Below, piece by piece: positions 43,098 through 55,300 of a DNA stretch of 64,000 nucleotides. This stretch comes from Catenaria anguillulae PL171 (Eukaryota; Blastocladiomycota; Blastocladiomycetes; Blastocladiales; Catenariaceae). The translations under genes and the position numbers were made by a program. The notes beneath the pieces were generated by a model. It had not been told where the DNA came from and did no database searches. It was given only the letters and a program-made list of their open reading frames with translations. Position 1 is the first letter of the stretch; every line of letters begins with the position of its first letter. The stretch spans positions 51,386 through 115,385 of the forward strand of contig MCFL01000074.1 in assembly GCA_002102555.1 (NCBI GenBank), given 5' to 3'.

Positions 43098-43879
43098 GTT
43101 CCATCCGATCGTACTGTCTTGTCTGAATAATACATCGTTGATTGCCATCGGAGGTGAGACGCAACCTGCTTTGGTGACTGAGGGTTGGACGAGGCACTTG
43201 ACGAGTTGCGGACAAGATCAACGCTTCTTGTTCCAGCCTCCGGCAACTGCAGGCGGTCCGTGCCGATGCATTTGTTGCGATGCAGCCATGAGGCTTGGTA
43301 TTTGTTGTTAAAATGCACACAAAAGGCGTTTTGATTCGCGAGAAGTTGCATGTTTGGCGTCATTGCTTTGTGAAGCGTTTCATTGTTTTTGTAAAAGGGT
43401 GGCGTGCCTGCGCCTTGATTGGTTGAGCGTCACGAGATGGATGGGGCAGATCAACACCGCGACCTTTTTGGTGTGTTGATGCCGAAGGACAAGCGGGAAC
43501 GTGCATTCGCAGAGGTGTTCGCGGCACAGGACGCGGGCGGGGACGCTGCCAGCCGCGATGCGAGGGTGAAGTGGTGGAGGGACTGGGAGCCCGTCACCGT
43601 GCCATTGTCAGCGTAGATAGCCGCTCGGCAAGATGAGGCGATGGGAACGATTGGAGGTGGAGTGGTGTTCTCCAACTCCAGAGCAGAGGCACGCGTCCTG
43701 CCTGTCATCGGTCCCATCGGCAGCCGATGGGCAATGGGCCTCTGGGCCGATCACAGGAGGACATACAAAAGCAGCCCGGGTCCCCTCCCACAATCGCTCT
43801 CACCACGCTTTTCTGGCCCGCTGTCGGTCACTCCGCCCTCTTCCTCCGATTCCCTCCATCCGCACGCAATCAATCCGCC
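43098..43879. other. Intergenic between 7TM-4 and glutamate dehydrogenase
   Basis: The right ~250 bases form the dehydrogenase promoter. A small open frame at 43440-43616 (59 codons) is listed separately. Nothing else was recognised. Confidence 0.35.
43440..43616 (+). CDS. Possible small protein, 59 residues
   Basis: The frame from the ATG at 43440 gives a hydrophilic, Ala/Asp/Arg-rich peptide (start MDGADQHRDLFG, with KDKRERAFAEVFAAQD and VKWWRDWE). Its composition is more protein-like than that of surrounding frames. There is no recognised family and no splice evidence. It may be a real short gene or chance. Confidence 0.25.
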   Translation, partial: DGADQHRDLFGVLMPKDKRERAFAEVFAAQDAGGDAASRDARVKWWRDWEPVTVPLSA

Positions 43880-45937
43880 ATGTTCGCCTTATCTGCCGTC
43901 CGGGCTGCTCGCACCGCCTCCAGGTCCGCTGCCCAATCGCCAAATGCCATGAATGCTGCCCGGCCCCGCCGACACCTGCTGGCCGCTCGATGGAACATGA
44001 ATGCTGATCCGCATCATCGCCGCAATGTAGCCGCTTCGCCGTCGCTCCGGCTGCCCCGCTCGCTGCCGCCCAATTTGCTCGGGCCTACTCGAGCGGTTCG
44101 TTGATTTTTTGCGCCTGTTGGCGTTCGACCCGGCAACTGTCCACGCATCATCGCCAGTCGACTGACCCATGCAGCCGTTTGTCCGTTCGCACAGCTTCCA
44201 AGGACGCCGGCGACGTTGGCTTCTTGCAAGCCGTCGAAATCTTTTTTGACCGCGCCGCCAAGCACGCCGATGTGCACCCGGGCACTCTTGAGCACATGAA
44301 GGCCACAGACTCTGTGCTTTCCGTGACCTTCCCGATCGAGCGTGAGAACGGCACGCACGAGGTGATTCGCGGCTACCGCGCCCAGCACTCGCGCCACCGT
44401 GCCCCCGTCAAGGGCGGTATTCGTTTCTCGCCCGAGGTCGACTTGCAAGAAGTCGAGGCGCTGGCTTCCCTCATGACCTTCAAGTGTGCCGTTGTCGATG
44501 TGCCGTTTGGCGGTGCCAAGGGCGGTATTTGCATTGATCCCAAAAAGTACACCAAGGGCGAGTTGGAGCGCATCACTCGTCGGTACACCATGGAGCTGTG
44601 CCAAAAGAACTTTATCGGCCCCGGCGTTGACGTGCCTGCGCCAGATGTCGGTGTGTTGCCGTTTCTCTGAGTTGCGCCGCTGATTACGTGATTTTTGTTG
44701 CCAACGCTAACGATATTCGTCTTATTCTGCAGGTACTGGCCCCGATGTGATGGTACATACATATTTGCGCGCTCCTCTCAGTTTTCATCACTCTCTTCAT
44801 CAAAAACTCATCCATTTCATATCCATTCGTTTGGATGTGTAGTCGTGGATTGCCGACACTTACCGTCAGTTCAATGTGCAAGACGTGAACGCTGCCGGTT
44901 GCGTGACTGGCAAGCCGATTGCCCAGGGAGGTGTGCGTGGTCGTATGGAGGCGACCGGTCTCGGGTTCGTGAGCTTTTGCGCTGCCGTATCTTCTCGTAT
45001 CAGGAAGCACTGACCATGTATCTGAATGAGCACAGTGTGTACTATGGTGTCCGCGAATTCTTGACCTACCCCGAAATCCAAAAGGCTACTGGCTTGACCG
45101 GCATCAAGGGCTCTCGCATCATCATCCAAGGGTTCGCCAATGTCCCGCTCATTTGCTTTTGCTCGCCTGGACAGCTTCTCACACGCTCGCTTCCACGTGT
45201 CAAATGACAGTTACGGTAACGTTGGCTACTGGGCCGCCAAGTTCTTTGAGCGCAACGGCGCCAAGATTGTCGGTGTTGCCGAGCACGAGGGTGGTGTGTA
45301 CAACCCCGACGGCATCTCTGTTGAAGCTTTGCTTCAACACCGCAAGAAGCACGGCACCTTTGTCGGCTTCAACGACGCCCAGTTCATCAAGGACTCCAAG
45401 TCGCTGCTCGAGGCCGAGTGCGACATCCTGATCCCCGCCGCGCTCGAGGGCCAAATCACCACGGCCAACGCTCCGCGTGTCAAGGCCAAGATCATTGGTG
45501 AGGCGGCCAACGGCCCGCTGACCCCTGGCGCCCACGACATTCTCGTCAAGAATGGGTCCATCATCATTCCCGACTTGTACCTCAACGCCGGCGGTGTGAC
45601 CGTGTCGTACTTTGAGTGGCTCAAGAACTTGTCGCACGTGCGTTTCGGTCGGTTGAACAAGAAGTGGGACGAGCAGGGCAAGCAGCAGCTCGTGTCGCTT
45701 GTGGAGAAGGAGGCGGGCCGGTTGTTGACCGAGTCGGAGCGCAGGAACATCATTCACGGTGCCGAGGAGCACGAGCTCGTGTACTCTGGCTTGGAGGACG
45801 CCATGTGCACCGCTGGTCGCGAGATCCATGCCACGTCGGTCAAGTTGGGCGTTGACCACCGGACGGCTGCATTTGTGAATGCCATCAACAAGATCGCCGC
45901 CGTGTACGAGGGTTCTGGCATGCTCTTCATGTCCTAA
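43880..45937 (+). CDS. GLUD1: Mitochondrial NAD(P)-dependent glutamate dehydrogenase, GLUD1 type
   Basis: Seven exons join in phase (43880-43923, 44031-44095, 44195-44650, 44733-44752, 44843-44964, 45036-45131, 45211-45937) into about 509 residues. The first ~37 residues are Ala/Arg/Ser-rich without acidic residues and end in ARAYSS, a typical mitochondrial presequence and cleavage zone. The core has the catalytic lysine region [51 protein letters not shown] and the nucleotide loop [20 protein letters not shown] and the helical stretch after it correspond to the antenna region of animal GDH, here about ten residues shorter. It converts glutamate to 2-oxoglutarate and ammonia in the matrix. 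Ascomycetes use other GDH classes (NADP hexamers or the large NAD form). Exon 4 is only 20 bases. Confidence 0.94.
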
Positions 45938-46851
45938 ATCTCTTTGGCGGTGGGGCTGTGATTTGCAGCTCCGTGTTCTCAACCCGCCCATCCTGTCTCT
46001 CTGCTAGTTCTCACACTTATCTTTTTTGCTTCGATTGCCTGAACCATCCTCTGCGCCTCTTTGTTGCTTGGTTTTCCCTGCTTAAATGTCTTGTTCTTTT
46101 CGATATTTCCTCTGGTCCTTACCTTTTCAACTAAGTATACTTGTCTGGGATTGTGAACCACACGGTTTCAACACGAAGGGCGACCGTACATATTCCCAGC
46201 CAGTTGGAGACAGACGGAGTGCATTCCGACCCCGCAAAACTTTGTTCTGTCGTGAGATGTAGCAAAACACCAGATCCCCAGCTGTCGACAGGCAGGCGAG
46301 GCGGTGTGTGGTGTGCGATGTGCTTCAGATTGCACCTGAGGCACAGCATATGTACTATTTCGAAATTCGTAAACATATGCGAATCGGTTGTTGGCGGTAA
46401 TCGTTCAAGCACTTCAATGCACACACTTTGCCGAATCCGCAATCCACTCCACCCTGTATTTATGTATACTTTCCGCACGCCAGTCTCCAAAGTCTCCAAA
46501 GTCTCCGGGCCGTCCGACAGCACGCCAAGTCTCTCGGTCGATATTGATAATCGCTCTCGAGGGCCGGCACATCATTCCCCGATCCCGGCCCATGGGCGAT
46601 TGCATCCCGCCGCCGCAGCACTGCATCGGGTCTGGATCAGCCTTCCCTGCAGCTGATCCACCATCCTCCTGACAGTACGACAACAACAACGACACGCGAT
46701 TTCCATTAATTCGTATTGGCCCTTGCGTCTGAGTCGCCAAGCGCAGGCACCCGGCTCGGCCCTGGCTTGCGTCGATTGAGCACCCCTAGATCATAATCGC
46801 TTTCAAGACGGCCGCCCAACAGCATCTCTAAGTCAGGTTCTCAACGTGCAG
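45938..46851. other. Intergenic between GDH and the 7TM-histidine kinase
   Basis: The left ~200 bases are T-rich (GDH 3' UTR). A nonamer tandem (AGTCTCCAA, near 46482-46507) is present. Open frames have no recognised domain. The right part would be the kinase promoter and leader. Confidence 0.4.
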
Positions 46852-49800
46852 ATGCCGATTGTCGTGGCCCAGCACGGGGTCTCGGGCAGCGAGTCCTTGC
46901 CAATAGCGGCCAGGGCCGCCGGTTTGGCTGCACGGCACAGTCGATTCCCAGCTGCCCATGGCATCCATGTCGACCCAGAGCCTGATACCCGAGGAGCAGC
47001 AACAGCCTTGGGCTCCTCACGGGTCATTTATCCCCAGCCGGCCCTCGCCAGCACATCGGCTTCATTCCTGGTTGCCCAATCGGCCTTGTCTCCCGCCGCA
47101 GCCTTGGTCCATGCGAGCCTCGCTGGAAGTGATCTCCTCTCGTCAATAATCTTCGTGCTAGTCGCCCCTATTCCGATCCTCGTGTCCCTCTTTCTTGCTT
47201 GGCTCACTCACCTTCCCGACCGGTCACGTCCCTATTCTCGCCAAGACGGATATGGGCAACATCCACAGGGAAAGGCAAATCGCAATCCACAGAGACGTCA
47301 CCTGCGCCGCCAGCATTGGCTCATGGTCGCTGCCCACGTCCTCTTGATTGCCACATCGCTCAACTTTTTGCTCACGGCGACGTTGGGCTTTCTCAAGGTT
47401 TTGGTCCATATCGGCATCTTGTCCCTGGCGTCCTCAACCGAGTCACACCCTCAGCTTCTCAGCAAAGAAGTTGTGCTTGGAATGCTGAACGGGATCGCGT
47501 CGGTTACCGCGCAGACGACGGGCGAGGCCGCCTTGGTTTACCAGTTTGCTCGCATTTACCCTTCCAGCTCGGCTCGTTGGCGTATCCTTCCTATGGCGCT
47601 GCTCTTCATTCTCGTCCGGCTCACTGCACACGTTTCCCTCAACACACTTGTCATTTGGTCAATCGTTGACCCTTCCGTTTCTGCAACACTCCGATCATAT
47701 CAAAGGATTGCGGCTGCATGTTTTTCTTCTTCCGTGACTGCCATTACCTTGCTTCTTTCGGCCACGTTTGTGCACAAACTCTCATCTCGTTGGCGTCGGC
47801 ACGTTGCCTCACAGCTCAATGCCGCCAAATCACGTGGTCTCGAGTCCTCGGCGGAGCCGCTTTCACCGACCATGCAACGCATTCGAGCGATTCTTGTTGC
47901 TTCCTGGCATCACACGGTGCTAACGTCCATCTTTTCCCTTGCCATGACGGCCTCGTTTCCATTCGCACAATCATCCAACGCTGCGTATTGGATCAATCTT
48001 GTGGCGACGACCGCTTTCAAGCTCTCATTTTCGTTGGGCATTTCCCGATCCTTGTATCACATGGCGTACGACTCTGTTTTGCGCCATCAGATTCAATTCT
48101 TGGCCACAGTCAATCCGCAGTCTCGCGGAGCAAGAGGCGAGTTGAGGCGTGATTGCGAGGAAAGAGCGAGGAGGAGACGGAGGAGGAGGGCAGAGCAGCC
48201 AGGGCATGGCGAGGTTCAGGAAGGGGTCCGCTTGTCGCTGTCATCATCGGCCGCATCGTCCTTCATCTACAACTCGTGGGGCTCGGCAGATTCGGATTCG
48301 GATCGTCACGAAGAGCCGGATAGCGGCACAGAAACCGACATTCAAGTCGTTGTGGATACTGCAATCCCACCCTCAGAGTGGCCGATTTCAACTGAAAACA
48401 TCGAAACCGACCCACATGTATTGTCCCCGTCTGGACTTGGCGGCAACGCGCTCCCTCTCTCGCCTGCAGCAGTGGAAGCGACATCACTGGCAGTACCCAA
48501 TCACGCATCGCCGTCGCACCTGTCGAAGCAATCGCGGTCCCGCGCGCTCTCAACTGGGCCACCCGTATGGGACACCTTTGTTGTCACGCCACATCATCAA
48601 GAGCCATGGCCGATTCGCTCATCCGTCATTGAGTCCGACCCTGGCCATTCGCATCATTGCTCCTCATCGGCGACTCACGCGGTGCCCAAGGACAAGAAGC
48701 CTCAAGAGGTAATCGACAGCAGTGACGGCAAGCGGTATGTACGCTCATCACCTGTGGCTCAATAGTGCAGCGATAGCGTTTGTCTGATTCCCACTGATGG
48801 ACTGCTCCAGGCCTGCTCCCGCAAAGCGCATCAATCTGGCCATGAACAGTCTGCGCGGGCCACAGGAAGTCGTCGACCACTTTTCGGAATACGTATGCCA
48901 CCGGTTCGCCACCCATGCGCAGTTTTTCCCGGCATCACTTGTCCGGGAATCGCACATTGACTCGACGACAACCATCATTCCTCCCCCGCCTGCTGCATCT
49001 TGCCCCGCGCCAGAAAATGACTCTACCACGACCTTGCCACCACACCAGCCTCTCTCGGCTGCTTCATCTGATTCAAACGAACACATTCCAGCTGCACAAC
49101 AGCCACCGAGTCTGCCAGCGGAGCACGCTCCCGGCGCACGACTGTGTTATCAAACCATGATGGAAGTGCTATCCTTACCTCCAGCAGTCTTCTTTGCAAG
49201 TCGTCGAGCCACTGGAACAAAAGAACCGATACTGTCCGACACGGCGGGCACGGCCAAGTCCACCAAACCAGTGCTCTTCTTACCTGTGCATTTCAACGGC
49301 CGCAAGCTGGGTGTGTTTGTCTTGGCGCCATGGGACCCTCCAGGTAAGTTGGGCAAGTCGTTTGGTGCGCGAACCGTGTCGGCAGCGACTTCCGCGTCGG
49401 CACCCGATGGCCGCCGCACGCGGTCCCGGGCAGGCAGCCAACAGCGGCCAGATTCGGGGCTTCGGGCAGTGTCCGATCAGCTCGTCCAAGGACCGCTCAA
49501 TGATCCAGCGGTCGAGTTGGTCAAACAGCTTGTGCGGTTCTTTGCAGCGTATTATTACAGCGCCCAGTACGTTTTCGTTGGCGATTCATTCATGCGTGTT
49601 CATGCTTGTTTACACTTACCGCCATATTTTGTGATTGTTTGCAGAGAACGCCAGCTGAACCAAGAAACCATGCGCAAGTTCCAAGAGCGACTGGCCGTCA
49701 TGGAAGCGACGGCCAACGCCAAGTCGACTTTTCTGGCCAACATGTCGCACGAGATCCGCACGCCTGCTGCACAAGTCATCCAGGCCGTGCACATGCTCTC

Positions 49801-52030
49801 GGAAACCGACCTCAACTCGATCCAGCGCGAGCATGTGCAGGTGATAATTCGGTCAAGCGAGTTGCTGCTGGCCATTCTCAACGACGTGCTGGATTTGAGC
49901 AAACTCGAGAACGGAAAGATTCGGTTCGAAAATCGCACGTTTGATCTTCACGAGGCTCTCAGGCAGAGCGTGGACGCGTACACGAATCCGCGCAAACCGG
50001 TGGATGTTGGTTGTGTGATGGATCGGGCATTGCCACAGTTTGTCGTGGGAGATGGTGCGATTGGTTGAGCCGTGGATTGGGAGCATCCAGCCGCTGACAT
50101 TGTTCTTGCACTTTACAGTTGTGCGACTTCGGCAAATCTTCAACAATTTGTTATCAAATGCCGTCAAGTTTACCAATGTCGGTCACGTCTTGCTGCGAGC
50201 GATGCTCGTTAGCATGGATTCAACATCGGCTCGCGTCCGGTTTTCGGTTCAAGGCACGTGTGACTATTGCCGACCAAAGTTGTCTCGCTAACCGCCGCGT
50301 TGCTACTTTGGTTGCAGATACGGGGTGCGGGATTCCGCAAGATCGTCTTGCAAGTATTTTTGAGCGATTCGAACAGTCTGACGAAAGTGCGTTGTCGTCC
50401 TGTTCGTTTGTGCCTCTTGAGAGACTGACTCCACTAACAAAGGCCCATTGGATCTGAGCGATTTACAGCCATTACTCGCCTGTATGGCGGCACAGGTCTC
50501 GGCCTCTCGATTTGTCAATCCCTTTGTACACTCATGAACTCGTCCCTTGAGGTTACCTCGGAACTCAACCGCGGGTCCGACTTCTCCTTTGAAGTAAGTC
50601 TGCCATTTGCTCCACCAGACCATATTGTGCCACCACACATACATTCCCCGCCACCTCCGATTCTCGACCCAGCAGCGCCGCCTCGGCTCATTCGCCTCGT
50701 TATCTGTACCGGACCAGCTGCCGAACGACCACCACAACTACCGCCCGCTGCGCTTCGTGGCACCTCCTCTCGCGTCGTCGCCACCAATAGCGGCTCATCA
50801 AACGTGCTGTCTGGCAAGTCGCGCCCACACGATGTCATGAATGACTTGCTCGCCAACTACGGCATTGTCGTTGCCACCGTGTACACAACATGCAACGCAC
50901 TCATGGACTCTGCCAATGCAACCGGAACCGGACCCAAACCCAACATTGTAGTGATTACCTGTCCAAAACGCTGGCCACCGATCCCACCAGCCCCGCCACG
51001 TCTCCCAACCGTCATTGTTAGCGGATGCGACATGCTTGCCAGCGCCGACGGCGGACCAACGCTTGTTCCACCGCACTCGCCGTATTCAAATCTGGCATAT
51101 GTTGCCCGTCCCTTCAAGCAGACGCACTTGTATCGGGTGTTGGACACTGTCGCTGGGCTTGGTGACGCGCTGCCACTTTCGACGCTCATCAACGGTCATA
51201 GTGGTGGCGATTCGGCACTTGTCGCCGAACCGCCTCCAATCCCACGTTCTCCCAATGCTGGCAGTGTGGTTGGCGGTGCAGATACTAAGGCCGACGTGGA
51301 TCCGCAGTTCAATCGGCTTCCAAGTCCCACATGCGCATGCGATGGCTCGGCTGCGACCGGTGCGCCTCACAACGCCCCATCGGTAATTGCCAGCGACTTG
51401 TCGTCGACGGCGCACACGGCGGCGGGGTCGGGATTGGTCGCTGGCGGGTATGCGCCGTTGCGAGTGCTTGTGGTGGATGACAATCCGTTGAATCGCAAAC
51501 TGATGCAGGCCATGGTTGCCAAGCTTGGGCACGAAGTGGAATTGGCAGAAAATGGAAAAGTGGCCGTGGATCGAGTGCTGGCCATGCCGGCAGCGTCCAT
51601 TGGGGACCCGGCGGCCGACGGCGCCCGTGTGGAGGCGGACGAGGAGGATACCGGTGTGGCCAACATTGACTGCATATTCATGGATGTTCGCATGCCAGTA
51701 CTCGTACGTATTCAAGAGTCAGCCAACTCGCACAATGGCACGAACTCACCGAAACCCGTTGCTTTTCTTTTGTTGCTTTTTTTTCAGGACGGTCTCGAAG
51801 CTACTCGCTTGATCGTCGCGCACTTTGATTCTCTCCCTGACCCGGCCCAACGTGCCAGACGGCCAGTTATTTTCGGCCTCTCGGCCGACGCCCTGCAAGA
51901 GTCGGAAGAGACCGGCCTCTTTCACGGCATGGATGTGTACCTTCGCAAACCGCTGCTCCGCAAGGATATCGAGACGGCGCTCAACCAATATTTTGGGCCC
52001 AACGGGTTACGGCACAAGACACAGCCGTAG
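46852..52030 (+). CDS. Seven-transmembrane hybrid histidine kinase (7TM-GAF-HisKA-HATPase-pseudoREC-REC)
   Basis: Seven exons join in phase (46852-48734, 48811-49566, 49645-50054, 50119-50253, 50318-50386, 50469-51703, 51788-52030) into about 1576 residues. Seven helices lie between ~96 and 403, followed by an Arg-rich stretch, a Ser-rich linker and a GAF-like domain (~640-870, PVHFNGRKLGVFVLAPWD). The HisKA H-box is NMSHEIRTP (His near 914). The ATPase has the N-box FNNLLSNAVKFT, DTGCGIP and GGTGLGLS. A first receiver-like domain (~1150-1300) lacks the phosphoacceptor; the final REC has VVDDNPLNR, the acceptor Asp in FMDVRMP and the lysine in LRKP. It should relay phosphate from its own His to its own Asp, then to an HPt protein and on to a Skn7/Ssk1-type regulator. 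The intron at 50254-50317 would be GC-AG. The start is the first in-frame ATG and could lie further down. Confidence 0.88.
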
Positions 52031-52359
52031 AGAAAGGTTTCTCCCGCCTCTGCCAGCTCTTTTGCCGAGTGCTGTTGCGATGTGCTTTATTCCAATTTCT
52101 TCGCGTGTAAACTATTCCCACCAATCGCCTTGTTTTTTGTTTTGCACGACATACTCTCGTTGCACATGAGGAAATATAAACCACGGATTCCCCCTGCTTA
52201 ATGCTCCTCCCGTTACAAGTGTCGTGCGGCGTCGACTCGTTCGTATTAGGCATGAGTGTTTGTATCGATTGTCTGTTCTGTGCAAGCTTTTCAAGAACAA
52301 TAGCACATTTTGAGATATGCTTTCAGCTTCAACAACACAGACACTGCAGATTCAGATAC
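52031..52359. other. Convergent 3' region of histidine kinase and ABCA-1
   Basis: 329 bases between two converging stop codons. No further feature was seen. Confidence 0.3.
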
Positions 52360-55300
52360 TTACTCGGCGGATCCCTCAGCGTCTGTCTCGGAAATCAACC
52401 TCAGGAACACCTCCTCCAAGCTCGTCTGCGAGATACCCCAATCGTCAATGAGCCACTCCTTGGAGTGCTGCTGCAAGGCCTCAAAGACGGTATTCAAAGT
52501 GCCCTCGGCAGGCATAAACTCCACAGTCGTTGCCATTGCAAACGAATCGACAACTTTGGCATTGGCTGGCAACACTTGCTTGATCTTTTCGGTCGCATGT
52601 GCCATGTTCTCAGGTTGTGCAATGTAGGTGATCTTGAATCCGGCGCCATAGAGCTTCTTGAGCCGGATTTGCGAGCCAACGCAGCGCAGCGTGCCCTTGG
52701 CCATAATTCCAATTCGAGTGCACAGCGTTTCAGCTTCCTCCATACTGTGTGTCGTGAGCACCACGGTTTTCCCTTTGCGAGCTGCCGACAAGATGTTCCA
52801 AATGACACGGCGAACCTCGGGATCCAAACCTATTTACAATAAGGACAGCTTAGTCAGACTTACCTGGACGTAATGCAACTTGTTGCACAAGAACCGCTGT
52901 GCGTACCAGTTGTTGGCTCGTCAAAGAACACCACACGTGGGTCGCCAGTCAAGGCAATGGCAATCGACAAGCGGCGCTTCTCACCTGCGAACAGCTCAAG
53001 ATTAACATCCAAGAACACAAAAAGGAGAGGGAGAACCAAAAAATAAGGGCCCGCAGCAATACCTCCAGACAATCCCTTTGACAGGCGATGCTCAAAGTTT
53101 TGCAACGACACGGCCTCCAGTGCGCGGTTCTTGGCTTCTTCTTCCTGGTCGGGCGGAATGCCCTTGAGGCGTGCGTAAAACAGCAAATGCTCGCCAACGC
53201 TAAGGTCGTCCCACAAGATATCATGCTGCGGACAAATGCCCGTGATGCGGTACACGTATTTGCGTTGGGATTTGATGTCGTATCCGCCAAGCGTGGCCTC
53301 TCCAAGCGTCTAATGTGAACAGAAAAAAAAACATGAGAATCGATGCGCGAACGTCGGAAGAAAGTACCCAGCGACGTACAGGCTCATAAAGACCCGTCAA
53401 AATCGATATAAGCGAACTTTTGCCTGCTCCATTTGGACCGAGAAGCCCAAAACATTCGCCTGACTCGGCAGCAAATGTCACATCCTTGACTGCGATTTTG
53501 CGGGTACCGGGGTAAATCTTGCGCATGTGGCGGACAACGAGGGGAGCCGAGGACGAGAACTTGTTCTCGTCGACACGAGCGCGCTCGGCCTTCACGTCTT
53601 GGTCTTCAAACTGGGTCTCGTCTTGGTTGACGACGACAGCGTAGTTGTGGCGGTCAGCTTCTTCCAGTTTCTTGTTCTTTCCAGACAGCTTGGCCCACGG
53701 TTCGGAAAAGATAAAGTGCCTGTCAACGTGGAAGACAGGAAACGTGAGTCCTTGCCTTGACCCAACGTGTGCCGAGAGTAAGCGAGAGAAAGAGATGACA
53801 TACCACTTCTTTTGCACACCAAACTGAGACGGCAAAACTTGCGAAAAGTAGTACGCCAGCGCCAAATAGACAAATGTCTCCCAAATCAAGAAGACAATGC
53901 ACCGGAGCACTTCGTTGTCGCCCTGAAGCATGGCCATCGTGTACGGCTTGGCGCCCTTGGTCGTGGCGGCATTGTTGAGTAAAATCAATCCACGGTAAAA
54001 TGCAAAGGCCGGGTAAAGCAGATACGCCGCGGGTGCTTGACCGGTAAAGAGTGTTTCCATGGTAACTGCATGTACAAGAAGCACGCCAATGAGCAAAAGT
54101 GCGTCAGTCACCAGCTCTATGCTGAGCATAGTGGGGTGAAAAACGAACCATTCACAATCACCGACATCAAAACCAACAGGAATGTCACGACAAGGGCATT
54201 GCGACTCTTGGAAAAGAAGGCGCTAAAGAAGAATGCCAGCGAAATTTGGGCCAGACCCCAACAAAGAAAGAGGATGACAATGACGCCGCCGTCTGTCACG
54301 GTAAACAGCTGCTGCTGGAACGCGAGACCCGAAAGGATAAAGACGGCCGCCGAAACAAAGTAGAGAACAAAAAAGTGGAGCCAGTGTGCGAAATAGTAGG
54401 TTGAGAGCTTGAGGCCATACATCTGCATCATGATGGCAATCCGGTCCTCCTTTTCGCGTGTGATGGTGATGACAAAGATGGGCAGCAAGAACGAAATGCC
54501 AAACGGATACAGAATCCGACCAAGGAATGTGCCGATGTTGATGGTAAACGCCGTCGATACCAGCTGAGGGAATGCCCGCAGGCCTTGCACAATAGAGCTC
54601 CCAGGATACAGAGACTTGATGATCGCATTAGACAACATTGAGTTGAAAATGAGCTTTCGGAACCCTTCGGTTGGAAATGACGCAGCACGCGAGATGCGAG
54701 AATCACGGCCGAATTGGAGCACATATTCAAACTTGCGGTTGGTTGTATCCCACTTGCGCACAAGCATGACACCCCATGGAACTTGCTGAACAATCTTTCC
54801 GACATTATTTTGGAACCGCAGCAGGGCAATGGTCTCGGGATTGCGTTGAAGTGCCACCTCTTTGCCTTGAACCGTCGAGAGCTGCTCTAGAATGGAGCGA
54901 ATCAATGTGGCAAGAGCCTTGTCGACTGTTTCTTCTGATGCGCCAGGGCGCTTGGTAAAGAATGGCACCGGCTGGAAGTTTTCAAGGCGGAAATCAATGC
55001 TGTTACTCGTGCCTGCTGAGGTTACATTGGCGAAGACCCGTGTCTGGAATGCTCCAAGGACGCCCTCTACATATGATTCCGCAAGTAAAACGGATCAGAG
55101 GACCCAGCGAGTGTCTCAGCTGTCAAGTATGGGAAACTCCCGCGTACCGTCGCCATTGTTCATGTTCTGCAGCCCTGGTCCAGCTTGCGCAAATGTAAAT
55201 GAGGCCTTGCGCTCCTTCTTGCCCAAGTTGACGCCGTCTGGTTCAACAATTTCGACCCAAGGAAAGTGTTGTGCCGATGTGATTGGGACCAATGCAATCG

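Noticed and set aside
46852-48765. The 7TM part as a separate receptor gene ending at 48765
   Set aside because: A GTATGT donor at 48735 and an acceptor at 48810 join it in phase to the GAF/kinase part. The stop lies inside the intron.
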